42,797 nucleotides of DNA from the NCBI GenBank assembly GCA_937941455.1, contig CALDHM010000076.1, positions 1-42,797 on the forward strand, written 5' to 3'. This document shows, piece by piece, positions 24,094 through 32,201 of the stretch. The notes under the pieces are model-generated. The model was given only the letters and a program-made list of their open reading frames with translations, made no database searches and was not told the origin of the DNA. Numbering within the stretch: position 1 is the stretch's first letter; the number at the start of each line of letters is the position of its first letter. This stretch comes from an uncultured Pirellulaceae bacterium (lineage in GTDB: Bacteria > Planctomycetota > Planctomycetia > Pirellulales > Pirellulaceae). A program made the translations under genes and the position numbers.

Positions 24094-26010
24094 TCACTCC
24101 TCCGACATCAGTCGGGCTGGCGGAACGAACGATGCGATTCGATAAAAGGCTTCGATCACATCGGCTTCTATGTCTTCGACGGTCGCACCTACCGGTACAT
24201 CGATGTAGACACCTCGACCAAGAAATGCAATTGCTCGCATCAAGTCCCGGTCGGCATCCACACCGACCGACATCGTGTGGATGGTGTAGCCGGCGTCGAC
24301 ACATTCCTTGGCCCGCCGGAGAACATGACACTTATGCGTACTGGACGTGGTATAGTCAGCAAAACCGTCTCCGTTGTAGTCGAACAGTGTGTTCCAATTC
24401 CAGTCCGCCGGCAAGTTGCCGGTTTCACCAGCGTCCATCGTGTTGGATTGACCATCGGTCATGAGCAAGATGGTGGGACGTGCTCCGGGGCGGCCATGGG
24501 TATCGAGCAACAACTTCGCCGACTTCAATCCTCCGCCGATGTTTGTCGCCGGGAAATAATGGGCTGCCTGGCGATAATGGATCAAGTCGCGAATCGCCTG
24601 ATAGTTATTCGTGAGCGGTTTGCTCGAAATATTCACCGCTGGAGCGCCAGGTTGATTGAGCACTTGCTCGATGCGGTGGTGCGTGTCGTAGCTTACGAAG
24701 CCCACGTAGTCATTGAAGCTCAGTTCTTCCAAGAAATTGCACAGCATCTGCTGGCCGAGCTTGACGGAATGGAAGGGATAGTGGCGTGTCCGCCACCAGA
24801 CCGGCGTCTGATCATATCTGGCGTTATGTCGCATTTGGTAGTTGAGCAACGTCATGATTCCAAACTTGCAACGAAAACCGTTCTGCTGAATCTTCGGGCA
24901 GTAGAGCGGCGACGCAGACAAGTTCGTCGACGATGCCGTACCCGATTGCGTGCTGCGGACCATGCTGAAGAAAGCTTCCCAACTCCCCGATGGCCAGGGA
25001 TAGCTCACATTCGTCAAACCTAGACCGCGGCGAATATGTTTATCATCGTAGAAATTGAACAACTCTGATATCGTGTTCTTTCTAATCGACACTCTCGCGA
25101 TTTGGCGGCCCGAGTTGGAACCCGTACCGGCCCAGGTGCCTGAAGGAGTCGAAGGGGTAAAGGTCTGTGTGGCTCCGTTGTTGAACGTGAGGATGACTTG
25201 GTTGAAGTTCGATCCGCCATTGATGAAGACCGAAGTGTTCTCCCAACGCACCCACACGCCTGAGCCCCAGGTCGTGCTGGGAATCGTTACCCAAGTCGGC
25301 TCCCACTGCATATTTCCCCACGTAGGATTACCGAGGTCATCCCAAACCTTGCGGATGTTGGCTCGGATTTGATTGTGGGGCATCGTCACGCCGGCCGTAT
25401 ACTCGGACGCAAAGTAACTGTCGAAATTCATCGAGCGTGAAAAGTCAATCACGCAAGCGATATCGCGGGATTCGACGAAAGCTGCTGCAATCGTACGCAG
25501 CGGCTGCGATCCGCGGCCGATCGCTTGGGCAAACGGCAAATGGACCATGCCATCGGGGCGCGACCGGTCAGCATGCTCCCGCCGAGCCGTGACGCGCACC
25601 ACGTTGGCAACAGGGACGTTCCAAGTCGTTTCAAACTTTTGTGTCGCCGGATTGTAGGAGCGCCGTCCAAACTCGACATCTTGATCCGGATCGACGAATA
25701 CACCGTTGAGCTGGGCAACGTAGGCAGCCTTGAGGCGGGCCTGCTGTTTGGCGTAAGCCACGACGTCGCTGACATCTGGCCCAGCGGTTTCAACTGCGGC
25801 CGTGATTTCCATCGCGGCTGCCAAAGCGGCGGCGTCAACGGCATTCTGCATCTCCTGGCGTACCATTACCAATCGGCCAAAGTCCACACTGAGAGCAGCG
25901 AAGGCGAGCACGATAGTCATCGCTACCAAGGCCAGAACCAAAAAGATCCCGCGGCGGGGATCTTTGGCAGATCGTTGTTCACGCTGCCATGTCAGAGGGA
26001 AAGGGGACAT
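24094..26010 (-). CDS. Tad-type pseudopilin fused to a von Willebrand factor A domain (TadG-like)
   Basis: A 638-residue protein. Residues 1-20 are basic, then RGIFLVLALVAMTIVLAFAALSVDFGRL is the single membrane helix of TadE/TadG-type proteins. It is followed by the VRQEMQNAVDAAALAAA signature of the Tad_N family. The extracytoplasmic part contains a vWA domain with MIDAS motif DFSRS at 189-193, and LMTDGQSNTMDAGE further on. A roughly 200-residue Asn/Ser/Thr-rich insert (about 205-400) lies between the first MIDAS strand and the rest. vWA domains bind protein ligands through a metal ion. A good AAAGGA site precedes the ATG. It is the last of three minus-strand Tad-type genes, and probably attached to the envelope with the vWA part outside. 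Confidence 0.87.
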   Translation of the reverse strand: MSPFPLTWQREQRSAKDPRRGIFLVLALVAMTIVLAFAALSVDFGRLVMVRQEMQNAVDAAALAAAMEITAAVETAGPDVSDVVAYAKQQARLKAAYVAQLNGVFVDPDQDVEFGRRSYNPATQKFETTWNVPVANVVRVTARREHADRSRPDGMVHLPFAQAIGRGSQPLRTIAAAFVESRDIACVIDFSRSMNFDSYFASEYTAGVTMPHNQIRANIRKVWDDLGNPTWGNMQWEPTWVTIPSTTWGSGVWVRWENTSVFINGGSNFNQVILTFNNGATQTFTPSTPSGTWAGTGSNSGRQIARVSIRKNTISELFNFYDDKHIRRGLGLTNVSYPWPSGSWEAFFSMVRSTQSGTASSTNLSASPLYCPKIQQNGFRCKFGIMTLLNYQMRHNARYDQTPVWWRTRHYPFHSVKLGQQMLCNFLEELSFNDYVGFVSYDTHHRIEQVLNQPGAPAVNISSKPLTNNYQAIRDLIHYRQAAHYFPATNIGGGLKSAKLLLDTHGRPGARPTILLMTDGQSNTMDAGETGNLPADWNWNTLFDYNGDGFADYTTSSTHKCHVLRRAKECVDAGYTIHTMSVGVDADRDLMRAIAFLGRGVYIDVPVGATVEDIEADVIEAFYRIASFVPPARLMSEE

Positions 26011-26077
26011 AAATCAAGTCCTTTGAAATAAGTGACAACTAACTGTGGGTCTCGAAAAATTTCCTCGAACTAATTTC

Positions 26078-26602
26078 TTAGTTCGACATCGTTGCTACAC
26101 GGCCGCGCCGCATCACGATCGAACTTGTGATCGTACGATTGGCCAGCATCCGTAACGGATACGAACTGATTTGGTTGTACGGAACGGAAACTTCCAGCCG
26201 GAATAGTTTTTGGTAGTTGGATGGATCATTCAAGTCGAAATTTTGACCAACTCGATTGCCATCGGCGTGGGTAAGTTGCACGGTGATCGCGTTTTCGGGA
26301 ACTCCCGCCGCCATGAGCACGCGTTTCACGTCCTGTACGATCTTTTGATTTGGCGTCATGTTGGGCGGAACATGCTCTTTGAAGTCCATACATGCCAGCC
26401 GACCGGCCTCGCGGACAGCAGCACTCAGTATCGTCGAGGCATTCAGCCCCTGCCCCAACTCGGCGATGCCCAAAAAGATAAACACCGCGATCGGCAGCAC
26501 GATAGCGCATTCCACGGCGGCGGCCCCCGATCGAATCAAACCTCCCGATCCGCGGCGAGCGAATCGCGATTTCCAACGGCGTCGATTGATTGTGTTTCTC
26601 AT
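26078..26602 (-). CDS. TadE-like pseudopilin
   Basis: A 174-residue protein with a short basic N-terminus. GAAAVECAIVLPIAVFIFLGIAELGQGLNA is the TadE motif: a prepilin-like helix with the conserved glutamate at the fifth position of the AAAVE segment. LSAAVREAGRLACM continues the family pattern. The rest is a small extracytoplasmic beta domain. TadE proteins are minor pilins of Flp-type adhesion pili, processed by TadV. Spacing is 67 bases to the vWA gene and 23 bases after the next TadE-like gene, so the three are probably one operon read from the minus strand. Confidence 0.87.
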   Translation of the reverse strand: MRNTINRRRWKSRFARRGSGGLIRSGAAAVECAIVLPIAVFIFLGIAELGQGLNASTILSAAVREAGRLACMDFKEHVPPNMTPNQKIVQDVKRVLMAAGVPENAITVQLTHADGNRVGQNFDLNDPSNYQKLFRLEVSVPYNQISSYPLRMLANRTITSSIVMRRGRVATMSN

Positions 26603-26625
26603 GGCAGCGGGTTTCTAAGCGTTTC

Positions 26626-27135
26626 TTATTCGTGACGAGTGACCGAAAGACCTACGAGTTGCGTGTTCTGCGCCCAAAATGGAGGGAAAATGGCAATCGA
26701 GGCGTAATTGACACGCAATTCGACGGCAAACATTTGACGCGGTTGAGCGGTGGCTAACTCAATGTCCGGCAACGTCGCGCAGTCGATCGTTCCATTCGGC
26801 GGATTCGGCCCATCGTAAATCGATGCATCCTTGATCCTGATGATGGGATTGACCGTCGGAAATAACGAGGACATGCGATCTTGAATGAAGGCTTCCACCT
26901 CAGCGGTCGATGCTTCGCTGACGCTCCCCAAACGCGCGGCGTCTTTGGCGGCTGAAGTTAGAGCCGCTTTGACCATTAGCAAGTGACCGAATTCGATAAT
27001 GGTGAACAAAAACAACAGAAAAATCGGGAAGGTGATCGCCACTTCAACAGCAGCGGCCCCCCTGCGTTCGCCGCGCCGTCGTATGCGATGGAACGTCCTT
27101 CTCGACTTTTTGCTTTCCAATTCAGAGGGGGACAT
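26626..27135 (-). CDS. TadE-like pseudopilin, first gene of the Tad-type trio
   Basis: A 169-residue protein. After a strongly basic leader, RRGAAAVEVAITFPIFLLFLFTIIEFGHLLMV is the TadE membrane helix, followed by KAALTSAAKDAARLGSV. The C-terminal half is a small hydrophobic-beta domain without a known name. It is the promoter-proximal gene of the three. None of the ATPase (TadA), secretin (RcpA) or peptidase (TadV) genes of a full Tad system lies in the window, so these proteins must use a machine encoded elsewhere or act without pili. Confidence 0.87.
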   Translation of the reverse strand: MSPSELESKKSRRTFHRIRRRGERRGAAAVEVAITFPIFLLFLFTIIEFGHLLMVKAALTSAAKDAARLGSVSEASTAEVEAFIQDRMSSLFPTVNPIIRIKDASIYDGPNPPNGTIDCATLPDIELATAQPRQMFAVELRVNYASIAIFPPFWAQNTQLVGLSVTRHE

Positions 27136-27265
27136 GGGATAAACAGTCTGTGGATTTGTAATCGTTTTAAGCCTTTGGCCGGGAAAATCCCGCCTCTAGT
27201 GGAAGCCTAGTATTCTCCGGCCAGGGTAAAGGCATAAAAATCAGAAAATTAAGCGAAGGTTCCCG

Positions 27266-27296
27266 GTCATGTCATGACTCTTGTGACGATCGTGAC
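27266..27296. promoter_or_regulatory. Palindrome and direct repeat between divergent genes (possible operator)
   Basis: GTCATGTCATGAC (27266-27278) is a perfect palindrome around a central T. Directly after it, GTGAC occurs twice at 27283 and 27292 with nine-base spacing. The cluster lies 131 bases from the tadE-type start and 62-92 bases from the coiled-coil gene, the right place for a shared regulator. Confidence 0.35.
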
Positions 27297-27357
27297 AATA
27301 ATTCGGAAACAGGATTCGACACATCCCATACAACGGTTAACCGCGAAGGCTCCTTAA

Positions 27358-28101
27358 ATGTCGAACAAACGCTTGAATTTCGATGACATGGCCCATGTTA
27401 AGAAAATCTCACGAACAACGCGGCAGTTTAAATATTCTCGGTATCGATCCGCCCGACATGTCACGATGCTCATCCCCAGCACTAACTTCCCTTTGTCACT
27501 GTTGCTAATGGCCTGGCTCTCCTTCCCCGCAATGGCACAAACAATCCCCTCCGACGGTAAGCAACAACCAGATATCTCCCCCGTGCCGAATGCGGAAATT
27601 CCCACCAACTCTTGGGAGACGAGATTTCAACGGCTAGAGGCCCGCCTCGACGCCCTTGAAAGAGTCGTTTTCGCCACCGCGAAAATAAGCGTCGTTGAAG
27701 CTGAACGCCGACTGCAGGACGCCGAGGCTCAACTCCGCGAAAGCCGCCAACTATTTCTCAAAGGGATCATTGCCGAAGGGCGATGGCGGCAAGATGAATT
27801 TATGGTCGAGCTACTTCGTCGCGAGCGTGACTTCCTCCTCGATACGACCCGGCAAAGAAAGGGATTGATGGAAATGGAATTGCTGCAAGCCGAGAACAAC
27901 CTGAGGATCGCCGAAGACCAACTGAATTTTCTTCAGAATCTGGCTAACCGCGGATTTGCGACCATCGACCAGATCCGCGAAACCGAGCGTTACGTGGCGG
28001 ACTCCAAGGCGCGTCTCACTCTCGCAAGAGAACGACTTCAGGCAGCCGAGGAACTGGAGGCCATCTCGGGAAAGCCGCCAACCACTCAGACCCCCAAAAA
28101 A

Positions 28102-28104
<3 letters not shown>
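27358..28104 (+). CDS. Exported coiled-coil protein of unknown function
   Basis: A 248-residue protein, or 212 if it starts at the ATG at 27466. The later start gives an ideal signal peptide (LIPSTNFPLSLLLMAWLSFPAMAQ); the earlier one has a better ribosome site (GAAGG eight bases upstream) but a 36-residue basic extension. The mature part is nearly all helical. RFQRLEARLDALERVVF is followed by long heptad stretches (about 115-235) such as AERRLQDAEAQLRESRQLF and LQAENNLRIAEDQLNFLQNL. The pattern resembles the helical hairpins of TolC-type or membrane-fusion proteins, but no beta-barrel or lipoyl part is present. Its TAG stop overlaps the 3-prime end of a convergent tRNA gene. Function unknown. 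Confidence 0.75.
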
Positions 28105-28175
<71 letters not shown>

Positions 28176-28932
28176 AAATTTTCGTATCTACCGCAATTTT
28201 CGCCGCTTTTTCCCGCGATCGCGCTGCCTTTGACGCGGTGTTTCCCCTGGTTGACCAAGCCCGAAGCGAATAGGCACAGCCGCTGAAGCCAGAAAAAACC
28301 TTCAGCAACGTCGTACATGTCCCCTCGTTTTCGTCCCCTCGTTTTCGCGCCTTGGCAACGATCCTCAATTCTACAGTTGAAGCTTCAACCAGCGAGAAAA
28401 TTCTTGCCAGGGTCGACCAGATAAAATCGGTTCCCGTCAGTAGGCAATCTTTGCCCCGCGGCAGTTCTAACTCAAAAATTGCTGTAGCTGCATTGTACAC
28501 CGCGCGGCCCGCCCTCCAAGTCTGCCCTCACACCGTCGAATTGATGTCGGCATATTTCCGAAAAAGGGGGCATTCATCCCCTTGGCTGCTAGCCAAAGCT
28601 GTCAGCAATTCTCCGCCGGATATGCTTCGCGATCGCAAGACGGTGATAGTGCCTCGGGCGAGCGACCTGAGGACCTATCCCAAACAGTTCGCGGCTGTAA
28701 TCCGAAGCGTCAACGAGGACCGATTCGGGATAATCGCTTAGCCGGATTCGTCCGCGCGAGCCCAATCTTGCAGCTTTTGGCGAAGCCGACACTGGAAATC
28801 CTCCAGCAACTCGTCGCAATGGCCGGTATCGCCAGTTCGTCGATCGTCCATCCGGCTGACCGTGATCTCGAAAGATGATTTTAAGAGGCTAACTCGGCCA
28901 GGAGCCAAGTGCCTATGTTACCAAGAATCTAC
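28176..28932. other. Non-coding or decayed spacer
   Basis: Over 750 bases with no convincing gene on either strand. A tandem duplication of CCCCTCGTTTTCG lies at 28320-28346. A forward frame of 129 codons (28352-28741) has no good start, no ribosome site and no family resemblance. The GC content and codon pattern look like gene decay. Confidence 0.4.
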
Positions 28933-29070
28933 TCAGTGTTCGCTCTGCTGATTGTCAGCCAACTCGATCAATTTGGCGGCCAAGGTCCGCAATCCCTCCG
29001 GATTACCGTAGATGTAAATCATGGGGTGATCTGGATCAGGACTGAAGCTGGCAAAAAGTTTAGAAGTCAT
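28933..29070 (-). CDS. Short Imm32-like protein, possibly truncated
   Basis: A 45-residue minus-strand frame from the ATG at 29070. It reads MTSKLFASFSPDPDHPMIYI followed by YGNPEGLRTLAAKLIELADN. The YGNPEGLRxLAxxLxELA pattern recalls the Imm32 family of putative immunity proteins found with polymorphic toxins, and similar short proteins are common in planctomycetes. Only a weak GAG lies upstream, and the protein is shorter than the usual 60-90 residues, so it may be a remnant. It lies in a decayed region between two tRNA genes. Confidence 0.45.
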   Translation of the reverse strand: MTSKLFASFSPDPDHPMIYIYGNPEGLRTLAAKLIELADNQQSEH

Positions 29071-29760
29071 GAAAGTAACTCGCGTAGAACATTCATCAAC
29101 CTCCGTGCATCGGTGGCCCCTAATCGTGGTCGCCGGAAAGCAGCGGACCTGCGCGGTACTGATCAAACTCGATCCCAAATCCAGCGGCCGACAACTGCCG
29201 CACTGCCGATCGACTGAGTCGAAAATTAAAGGTCCATTCGACTGAATCGTACAGTGCCGCAACGATTCTCATCGATGTCATTCCGCGGCATTGAAATGTT
29301 TTAGTCTCTCCGCAAACGGCTCGATCGTGGTCAACAAAACGTCCAACCGGTTGTGATAATCTCGATAGGCTGCCGGCGAGGAAGCTGCGACAATCCATTA
29401 CGAACGGCAAGGCTGGGGGCCCTACCGACCGCAGGGCAATCCCGTTCCTTGTCCGCATAATTGCGGCTGAGAATACTATCCGCAAGGCTATGGCGATTTC
29501 CCCGTCTGCAGGCATCTTGGCTAAACCCTTTTGAAAGATCGGTTCGGCCTGAACAACCTCTCAAAATATTGAAGACGCGTCGCATGGGCTCGCCGCAGAG
29601 AATTCAAATATTCTCTGAGCAAAGATTTGCAACAAAAAGCAGAAAACGTTGAAGCCGTCATTTACATTGCCATGAAAAACCTGACGACAAAAAGACTGGC
29701 GACGAAATAAAATTCATTTTCAAACGCGTTCTTAATGTCCTGCGAGGATGACTCGGCGCT
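29071..29760. other. Decayed region with fragments of protein-like reading frames
   Basis: On the minus strand, 29521-29661 reads as a 46-residue peptide with SLLREYLNSLRRAHATRLQY. In the same frame, 29278-29397 reads ...AYRDYHNRLDVLLTTIEPFA... up to a stop, with stop codons between them. Both look like once-coding sequence interrupted by nonsense and frameshift changes. No family was recognised. The region is otherwise without features. Confidence 0.35.
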
Positions 29761-30525
29761 TTACCACAACCATCGTAAGGCCACCGACTGAGCGCGCGGG
29801 CAACCGTGGTGCACGTAGAGCCGCTTGTCCAACCGCCGCGCATCCCGTACACACTCGTCGATAGAAAACACCTCGACCGTCTCATGCGGTTGCCAGTACC
29901 AGCCGTTGCTGACGAGCAATGTTCCAGAGGGGCTAACCGCCAACCGCGAGTGAAATACATCGGAGGGCTGTCTCTGTAGCCCGGCATCGTTAGCCGCAGT
30001 CGGCTCAGGTTCCTTGTCGCCTTCGGCAATCAAATCAAAGCTTGTGTCCTTGCTGGAGTTTTGAGCCGGACCCAGATTTTCATCAGGAGCCAATAGTCGA
30101 TAGCCTAACCGCTCACCGGTTTCGACATCTTCGATTTCCAGAGGATTGTATTTTGCGGGACAGTAGATCAGCACTTGTCGGCCGTCGGAAAGCGTGCCGA
30201 GGGCAATCGCCATCTCGTAGACGTCGGCGAAATAGTAACTGCGGTTGACTTCGCGAAAATGCCGTTTAGTGCTCGTACGACCGAGATCTGCTTTTGTTCC
30301 GGTTCGCGTAAATATCCCATAATAATCGCCCGATGGTGAGCCAACTGCTGCATCGAACCACTAGGTGGTCATCATTCGCGACAGGTGGCAGGTTTCATCG
30401 CGATCCCAGCGCATGCCGCCTCGGCACCAATCCACCAACTCATGACCGTCCCAGACAAGCGAGCGGACCTGCGCCGCATTCGTAGCTATCGTCCTAAGTG
30501 TGGCCTTGAAAGGGTACTCTGGCAA
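29761..30525 (-). pseudogene. Broken gene (beta-propeller-like hypothetical) with in-frame TAG
   Basis: One minus-strand frame reads continuously as protein, apart from a TAG at 30361-30363. Before the stop: LPEYPFKATLRTIATNAAQV, then RSLVWDGHELVDWCRGGMRWD. After it, in the same frame: WFDAAVGSPSGDYYGIFTRT and FREVNRSYYFADVYEMAIAL. GRQVLIYCPAKYNPLEIEDV and VSPSGTLLVSNGWYWQPHET follow. The motifs suggest a WD40-like hypothetical protein known to me from planctomycetes, though I cannot name it. There is no ATG or GTG start after the adjacent tRNA (only a TTG at 30525 without ribosome site). The C-terminus degenerates after VEVFSIDECVRDARRLDKR. I read it as a pseudogene with lost start, nonsense codon and altered end. 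Confidence 0.7.
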
Positions 30526-30647
30526 GCGCGCGTCTTGATTTCGGTAAGATCGCCACCGCGCAGATGGCTTCGTGATGCGAGTCTGGCGAGCCCCCTGAAT
30601 TTGACCAAAGGTCGCATTCGACGGCTTGAGACGGCATGCGGTGAGGA

Positions 30648-30729
30648 TAGCCGAGACAGGAATCGAACCTGCACACCTTGCGGTACTAGATCCTAAATCT
30701 AGCGCGTCTGCCAATTCCGCCACTCGGCC
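30648..30729 (-). tRNA. tRNA-Leu (anticodon TAG)
   Basis: An 82-base class II cloverleaf on the minus strand. Acceptor GGCCGAG pairs with CTCGGCT (first pair G-U), discriminator A is at 30648. The anticodon stem CTAGA/TCTAG holds loop TTTAGGA, giving TAG. The long variable arm TACCGCAAGGTGT is present and the T loop is GGTTCGATTCC. CCA is not encoded. A 7-bp hairpin CGCGGTT/AACCGCG lies just upstream (30736-30754). Confidence 0.96.
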
Positions 30730-31151
30730 GGTTTCGCGGTTGTTGGGAACCGCGCTTTCAAAACAGCTTTGCAAGTATATCACAGACAGGTCCACGTCGC
30801 CAACTCGATCTCGGGCGAATCGTCGCTGAAAATGGCTAAAAATGTCCGCGATAGACGCGAACTTCTCCGCGGCTGGAATATACTTGAGTTGTCGCAGCAG
30901 GCTGGTCGTGAATCGCCAGTTAATTACCGTCGTCGCCAAGATTTTTCCCTAGACTGTTCCCCAGCTGACACAAGTCGACCTGATCACAAGCTTATTTGAT
31001 GAACTTCGCGGCGGCTCGCAGCAGCAAGAGCCGAGAGGCGTTCGTCACGAACATTTTGATTTTGTTGCTCGGGCGCAACCGGTGCTGGACCGGTCAGCGA
31101 GGATTAACGAGAAAAATTTGCCTGGCTGTGGGTAAATTACTCTTTTGATCG
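30730..31151. other. Spacer with no recognised gene
   Basis: No coding region is supported. The divergent tRNA-Leu and DNA glycosylase genes must have promoters here, but I could not assign them. Confidence 0.35.
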
Positions 31152-31778
31152 ATGCCATTTTACGCACAACACATTCGCCAAGCTCAGGTTCATCTCAAGG
31201 CCGGCGATCTGGTCATGCGCGAATTGATCCGCCGAGTGGGGCCTTTCACCCTTAAGACCCAGAAGCACCCTTTTCAAAGCCTGGTTCGCGCGATCGTTGC
31301 GCAACAAATATCGGTCGCGGCGGCCCGAACGATCATGGAGCGGATCGCGCGGCGAGTCGGCGAGCCGATGACCGCTGAGGCTTTTGCACTTTTGAATGTC
31401 GCAGCTCTACGAGAACTCGGCGTGTCTCGTCAGAAGGCGGGTTTCTGCCTGGATTTGACTCAAAAAGTCCTCGACGGAACCGTACGACTCCAAAACTTCG
31501 CCAGGCGGTCGGACGAAGAAATCATCAAGGAGCTGGTGCAAGTCAAAGGGATCGGTACCTGGACGGCCCAAATGTTTTTGATTTTTTGCCTGGGACGCTT
31601 GGATGTGTTGCCGGTCGACGACTTGGGCATCAAAAACGCCGTGCACCGAAATTATAGGCTGAACGAGTTACCAAACCGCGAGCAAATTGTCGAGCTTGCG
31701 CGCCCTTGGCGGCCTTACGCTTCGATCGCCTCCTGGTATCTCTGGCGGTCACTGGAATGCCCACTACCTGAGCAGTAG
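31152..31778 (+). CDS. DNA-3-methyladenine glycosylase of the AlkA/HhH-GPD family
   Basis: A 208-residue base-excision repair enzyme that should cleave alkylated purines such as 3-methyladenine from DNA. Residues about 40-70 (HPFQSLVRAIVAQQISVAAA) form the conserved opening of HhH-GPD glycosylases. LVQVKGIGTWTAQMFLIF near 128-145 is the helix-hairpin-helix DNA-binding motif with its GxGxxTA signature. PVDDLGIKNAV carries the catalytic aspartate, most likely D157. It lacks the N-terminal beta domain of E. coli AlkA, as do the short bacterial and yeast Mag1-type enzymes. It stands alone, starting at ATG 31152 with no strong ribosome site. Confidence 0.93.
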   Translation: MPFYAQHIRQAQVHLKAGDLVMRELIRRVGPFTLKTQKHPFQSLVRAIVAQQISVAAARTIMERIARRVGEPMTAEAFALLNVAALRELGVSRQKAGFCLDLTQKVLDGTVRLQNFARRSDEEIIKELVQVKGIGTWTAQMFLIFCLGRLDVLPVDDLGIKNAVHRNYRLNELPNREQIVELARPWRPYASIASWYLWRSLECPLPEQ

Positions 31779-31955
31779 GCCGTATCTAGCCGCCGGACTC
31801 CGATAATCTGTGCCGCGAATGCCGATTGTTCGGCTGGACAGCTTGGCAAAATCCGCTTTTTTCGCAGAGGCACGGCCGCGGCGTTGATTCCAGGCGAAAA
31901 ATATCCTACCGCTTCGTCATTACTCGACTTCAGGATCAGCCCGATGGCGATAGTC

Positions 31956-32201
31956 TCAGCTTGATATTGTCGAGAAGCGGATCGCAAGGCCGGTCGCTCC
32001 AAGCTCACGGGCGATATCGACGAAGTAGCGGCAACCGGCAGCCTGAGCGACCGAAGCGGACACACTGGCTAACGCAGCACGTTGCTTTGAATCGAGCGGA
32101 CGTTGGTTTGTGCCGATTGATTTCGTTAATTCGTTCACACCGTGTTGACGCGCCGCTCGCAGAGTTTTTGCTAGTTCCCTAGACTTGCTGAGTACTTTCA
32201 T
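31956..32201 (-). CDS. Small protein of unknown function, divergent from the recombinase gene
   Basis: An 81-residue cytoplasmic protein starting at ATG 32201, with a strong GAGGAGG site eight bases upstream. It reads MKVLSKSRELAKTLRAARQH then helical, Ala/Ser-rich sequence ending AQAAGCRYFVDIARELGATG. The composition and good ribosome site favour a real gene, but no family was recognised. The ATG shares the palindrome CATG with the proposed ATG of the opposite-strand recombinase gene. The ribosome site of this gene lies inside the first codons of that recombinase. I cannot tell whether the two are linked in function. Confidence 0.5.
   Translation of the reverse strand: MKVLSKSRELAKTLRAARQHGVNELTKSIGTNQRPLDSKQRAALASVSASVAQAAGCRYFVDIARELGATGLAIRFSTISS

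Noticed and set aside
23944-25023. A 359-codon plus-strand frame antisense to the vWA gene
   Set aside because: The minus-strand frame holds a membrane helix, Tad signature and MIDAS motif. The antisense frame has no family resemblance and no ribosome site.
28352-28741. A 129-codon plus-strand frame between the tRNA genes
   Set aside because: It has a TTG start, no ribosome site and no recognisable pattern. It lies in a decayed region.
30564-30939. Minus-strand protein frame upstream of the broken gene
   Set aside because: It translates straight through tRNA-Leu (the ELADALDLGSST text is the tRNA itself), so only the part after the tRNA can be protein.
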